Origin: Alphaproteobacteria bacterium
GTDB taxonomy: Bacteria > Pseudomonadota > Alphaproteobacteria > Bin65
Assembly (NCBI GenBank): GCA_022819985.1
Contig: JAJEGH010000023.1
Location: 1 to 64,000 of the forward strand
Direction: 5' to 3'
DNA length: 64,000 nucleotides
Shown: positions 61,427 to 64,000 of the stretch, piece after piece
Layout of the letters: each line of letters opens with the position of its first letter
How positions within the stretch are numbered: position 1 is the stretch's first letter
Made by a program: the position numbers and the translations under genes
The notes under the pieces: generated by a model
Database searches by the model: none
Seen by the model: only the letters and a program-made list of their open reading frames with translations
Told to the model about the DNA's origin: nothing

Positions 61427-62472
61427 GGGCGATCCTTGCCGCGGACCTGCACGGCGGCGGCCTCTTCGCGCGGCTCGTGCGGCTCCCCTCCGGCCGCCCG
61501 GTCGGCGGGCGGCTGCGTCAGGCGGTCGAGCAACGCATTCCAGAAACCCATCAGCCCCTTGGGCGCGAAAATGACCGTCAGAATCACGACGAGCCCGACC
61601 AGAATCGGATAGTGCTCCCACATATTGGAAAGCTCTTCGCGGACGACGATCAGAAGCGCGGTGCCGACCACCGGGCCGAACAGCGTCCCGGCGCCGCCGA
61701 TGATCGTCCACACCACACCCTCTCCCGACACATGATAAAACATGTAGGTCGCCGAGGCGTAGCGCCCGAACAGGGCGAACAGGCATCCCGCAAGTCCGGC
61801 AAAACCGCCGGCAATAACGAAAGCGGTCCAGCGCAGGAAATAGACGTTCAAACCGATCAGGGACGCGCGGGTATCGTTCTCCCGAACCGCCATGAGCGCC
61901 ATTCCGTACGGGCTCTTCACGATCAGAAATTTAAGGAAATACGCGGCTCCCACGACCGAGAGAATAAAGAAATACTGCACGGTCTGGTCCGTGAGGCTGA
62001 GCTCGAAGTCGCCGACCTCCAGCATGGCAGGCATCGAAAAACTCGTGCCGTCGTCCCCGCCGGTGAGCGGTTTTGCGCTTAACGCTATGAAGTAGAAGAT
62101 CAGCGAAAAGACGACGGTGATGATCGCGAAATAATGCCAGGTCAGCCGGACCGCCAGCGCGCCGGCCACCGCCGCCGTTCCGACGGCGACCGCCATACCC
62201 AGCCCCAGGGCCGGCCAGAAACCGAGTCCGAGCTTGGCGATGCCGATTGCAACGCCGAACATCCCCATCCCGAAAAACAGGGCCTGCCCGAAAGACAGCA
62301 GTCCGGCGTACCCGAACAGAATGTTCACGCTTGCGGCGAACAGGGACCAGATCAGGACTTCGGCCAGGATATCGAGCCAGAATTCGAGTTCCATCGACTG
62401 CAGGAGCCACGGCGCCACGATCAGGAGGGCCAGAACGGCAAGCAGGACGGTGCGGTCGATGCGCGCCTTCAT
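61423..62472 (-). CDS. livM: Branched-chain-type ABC transporter permease LivM
   Basis: A 349-residue permease with eight to ten membrane helices. NILFGYAGLLSFGQALFFGM near residues 50-69 and GGAGTLFGPVVGTALLIVV near 280 are LivM motifs. The C-terminal tail (TQPPADRAAGGEPHEPREEA) is a cytoplasmic extension of about 30 residues. It overlaps livH and livG by four bases each, so the four transport genes are tightly coupled. Confidence 0.92.
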   Translation of the reverse strand: MKARIDRTVLLAVLALLIVAPWLLQSMELEFWLDILAEVLIWSLFAASVNILFGYAGLLSFGQALFFGMGMFGVAIGIAKLGLGFWPALGLGMAVAVGTAAVAGALAVRLTWHYFAIITVVFSLIFYFIALSAKPLTGGDDGTSFSMPAMLEVGDFELSLTDQTVQYFFILSVVGAAYFLKFLIVKSPYGMALMAVRENDTRASLIGLNVYFLRWTAFVIAGGFAGLAGCLFALFGRYASATYMFYHVSGEGVVWTIIGGAGTLFGPVVGTALLIVVREELSNMWEHYPILVGLVVILTVIFAPKGLMGFWNALLDRLTQPPADRAAGGEPHEPREEAAAVQVRGKDRP

Positions 62473-63326
62473 CGCGTTGCACCGGTGAAGAGCCCGTGCG
62501 GTCGCGCGATGAGAACGGCGCTCATGAGGCAGAGCGATACGATGCGCGCGACCGTCGGATCGGTAAAGCTGGTCACGACGCCTTCGGTAACGGCAAGAAG
62601 GACCGCGGCGGCCACCGTTCCCGGCAGGTTGCCCAAGCCGCCGATAATGACCGCCATGAAGCAGAAGGGCAGCACATCGACGCCGGTCTGGAAGTCCACG
62701 GTGGTGATCGGCGCGGCCACCGCGCCGCCAAGCGCGGCCATCGAGAAGCCGAGGGCGAAGGTGACCATGTAGATGGTGCGCGCCGGCACCCCCATGGCCA
62801 GCGCGGTATCCCGGTCGAACCGGACGGCGCGCATCCATGTGCCCAGCTTCGTGCGATGCAGGAAGGCGAAGAAAACGAAGATCGCGACAACGGAAACCGC
62901 GGCCGCAAACAGCCGGTAGTAATCATACTCGATGCCGAACAGCGGTATCGTGCCCTCGATCGGCGGCAGAATGCGCTTCGGGGCGGCGCCGTAACCGGCC
63001 CGCACGACTTCCTGAATGATGATCGAAAGGCCGAACGTCGCCACGATGGACAGCGCGGCCATGCCGCGGATCGGCTGAATGACCGAGCGTTCGACCAGGG
63101 CCCCGAGCAAGAATCCCAGAAGCGGCACGATCAGGAAGGCGAGCCAGTAGTTCCCGGTCGCTTCGAGCACGAACCAGGTGAGGACCGTCCCCACCATGAA
63201 GAAGTCGCCATGCGCGAGGTTGATGATGTCGAGCAGCCCGAAGATGATCGACAGGCCAAGCGCGATGAGCGCAATGATCAATCCCCAGACCAGGCCGTTC
63301 ATGGCCAAGGCGACGACAAGTTCCAT
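62469..63326 (-). CDS. livH: Branched-chain-type ABC transporter permease LivH
   Basis: A 285-residue permease starting MELVVALAMNGLVWGLIIAL. FGLLDIINLAHGDFFMVG near residue 30 and MAVIIGGLGNLPGTVAAAVL near 225 are the LivH hallmarks. It forms the membrane channel with LivM. It is the first gene of the operon; 190 bases of mixed-composition DNA with no clear -35/-10 separate it from the DJ-1/PfpI gene on the same strand. Confidence 0.92.
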   Translation of the reverse strand: MELVVALAMNGLVWGLIIALIALGLSIIFGLLDIINLAHGDFFMVGTVLTWFVLEATGNYWLAFLIVPLLGFLLGALVERSVIQPIRGMAALSIVATFGLSIIIQEVVRAGYGAAPKRILPPIEGTIPLFGIEYDYYRLFAAAVSVVAIFVFFAFLHRTKLGTWMRAVRFDRDTALAMGVPARTIYMVTFALGFSMAALGGAVAAPITTVDFQTGVDVLPFCFMAVIIGGLGNLPGTVAAAVLLAVTEGVVTSFTDPTVARIVSLCLMSAVLIARPHGLFTGATR

Positions 63327-63516
63327 GCGCCGGCCGCTTACCTGAAATGCCGTTCGTTGCGCCGGAACCCGCTTTCGATCGCGCCCGCCGGAGTCTTCAG
63401 GGTGACAGGCAATTCGTAGATTGCCCGCCGGTTCAAAAATTTCGCGCGCGATCCAGGATTAGTTCGTTCAATACGCAAGCGGCCCTCCGCTTCGGAAATT
63501 CCGGCCGGCCCCGGCT

Positions 63517-64000
63517 TTAACCGGCTTCGACTGCGGCTCGAACCGCTGCCTCGCGCTGGGCCTGGCGGTCCTTCGCCGCCGAACGGGCCGCCGCCTCGAT
63601 TTCCGCGCCGGCGGCTTCCGGCGATCCCGCATCGAACGGCGGCTGCGGATTGTATTCTATGGCGAGCTGTATCTTTTTCGCAGTGTCCGCGCCGAACAGT
63701 TCGCCGGCGACGGTCAACGCAAAATCGATCCCCGCCGTCACCCCGCCGCCCGAGATAATGTTGCCGTCAACGACGACCCGGGACGGATCCGGAATCGAGC
63801 CGAAGGCCGCCAGCATCTCCCGCGACATCCAGTGGCACGCCGCACGCCGTCCCTTGAGGAGCCCCGCCGCTCCCAGGACCAGAGAACCCGTGCAGACCGA
63901 TGTGACGTAGCGCGCGCCCTGCGCCTGCCGGCGAAGAAAATCCAGAGTTTCCGTATCGGTCAGCAAGGCGTTCATACCGCCGCCGCCCGGCACGCAAACG
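63517..64000 (-). CDS. DJ-1/PfpI family protein (isonitrile-hydratase-like), 5' end beyond the edge
   Basis: The frame is open to the right edge, where VCVPGGGG reads as the conserved VPGG turn before the nucleophile. The nucleophilic Cys is in ARYVTSVCTGSLVLGAAGLL, followed by ACHWMSREMLAAFG and NIISGGGVTAGIDFALTVAG. This pattern is that of isonitrile hydratase InhA and relatives. At least 161 residues are present. It is distinct from the DJ-1/PfpI at 37709 but of the same group. It lies on the same strand as the liv operon. Confidence 0.82.
   Translation of the reverse strand, partial: VCVPGGGGMNALLTDTETLDFLRRQAQGARYVTSVCTGSLVLGAAGLLKGRRAACHWMSREMLAAFGSIPDPSRVVVDGNIISGGGVTAGIDFALTVAGELFGADTAKKIQLAIEYNPQPPFDAGSPEAAGAEIEAAARSAAKDRQAQREAAVRAAVEAG

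Overview
The window looks like chromosomal DNA from a GC-rich alphaproteobacterium. Support comes from the recG / sdhE / mfd neighbourhood, a GAAC-N7-GAAC SOS-type box (the alphaproteobacterial LexA form), a bhcRABCD beta-hydroxyaspartate cycle cluster with a TRAP transporter, and dispersed GC-rich palindromic repeats. A marine or host-associated Rhodospirillales-like organism would fit, but the genus cannot be read from this sequence. No rRNA, tRNA, CRISPR array, insertion sequence or prophage was recognised.

Layout. 1-2.2 kb: a nitric-oxide response pair (Crp/Fnr regulator of Dnr/NnrR type and nnrS) with a perfect TTGAC-N4-GTCAA box in front of nnrS. 2.2-8.1 kb: an accessory strip with an orphan ribbon-helix-helix antitoxin, a RES/Xre module, a FitAB-like and a Phd/PIN module, interrupted by a YjbR-like gene and an Lhr-type helicase. 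8.3-17.2 kb: a lone molybdopterin oxidoreductase, a single-chain MmeI-like restriction-modification enzyme, a candidate structured small RNA with its own promoter (about 13372-13594), a winged-helix-like gene, a DUF6338 membrane protein with a 40-residue proline/lysine-tailed partner, an antitoxin-like gene behind an SOS-type box, and a two-gene PIN cassette.

17.3-27 kb: acyl-CoA type catabolism (DUF3237, alpha/beta hydrolases, enoyl-CoA hydratase, an HMG-CoA-synthase-like/DUF35 fusion lacking the usual catalytic Cys, a HAD hydrolase, a thiolase). Into this is set a less GC-rich gene joining an HNH nuclease to a ParB/DndB-like DGQHK segment, flanked by two copies of a dispersed palindromic repeat. 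The GIY-YIG nuclease gene next to it begins inside a repeat-linked sequence. 27-41 kb: the complete glyoxylate-assimilating cluster bhcR-bhcABCD, then a convergent dctPQM TRAP operon with a formate/nitrite-channel gene, a cupin, a DJ-1/PfpI protein, an XRE-cupin regulator and an aminopeptidase P. BhcABCD turn two glyoxylates into one oxaloacetate, and the TRAP system probably supplies a small oxo- or hydroxy-acid.

41-64 kb: housekeeping genes (prmA, GNAT, gap, tkt, cobT-cobS, a MoxR ATPase, mfd, sdhE, recG), two more toxin-antitoxin-like loci (Phd/PIN and a HipA-like kinase with a HIRAN protein), a complete branched-chain-type ABC transporter (livHMGF plus a Tat-exported binding protein), and a DJ-1/PfpI gene cut by the right edge. 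Eight toxin-antitoxin or antitoxin-like loci occur in the first 46 kb.
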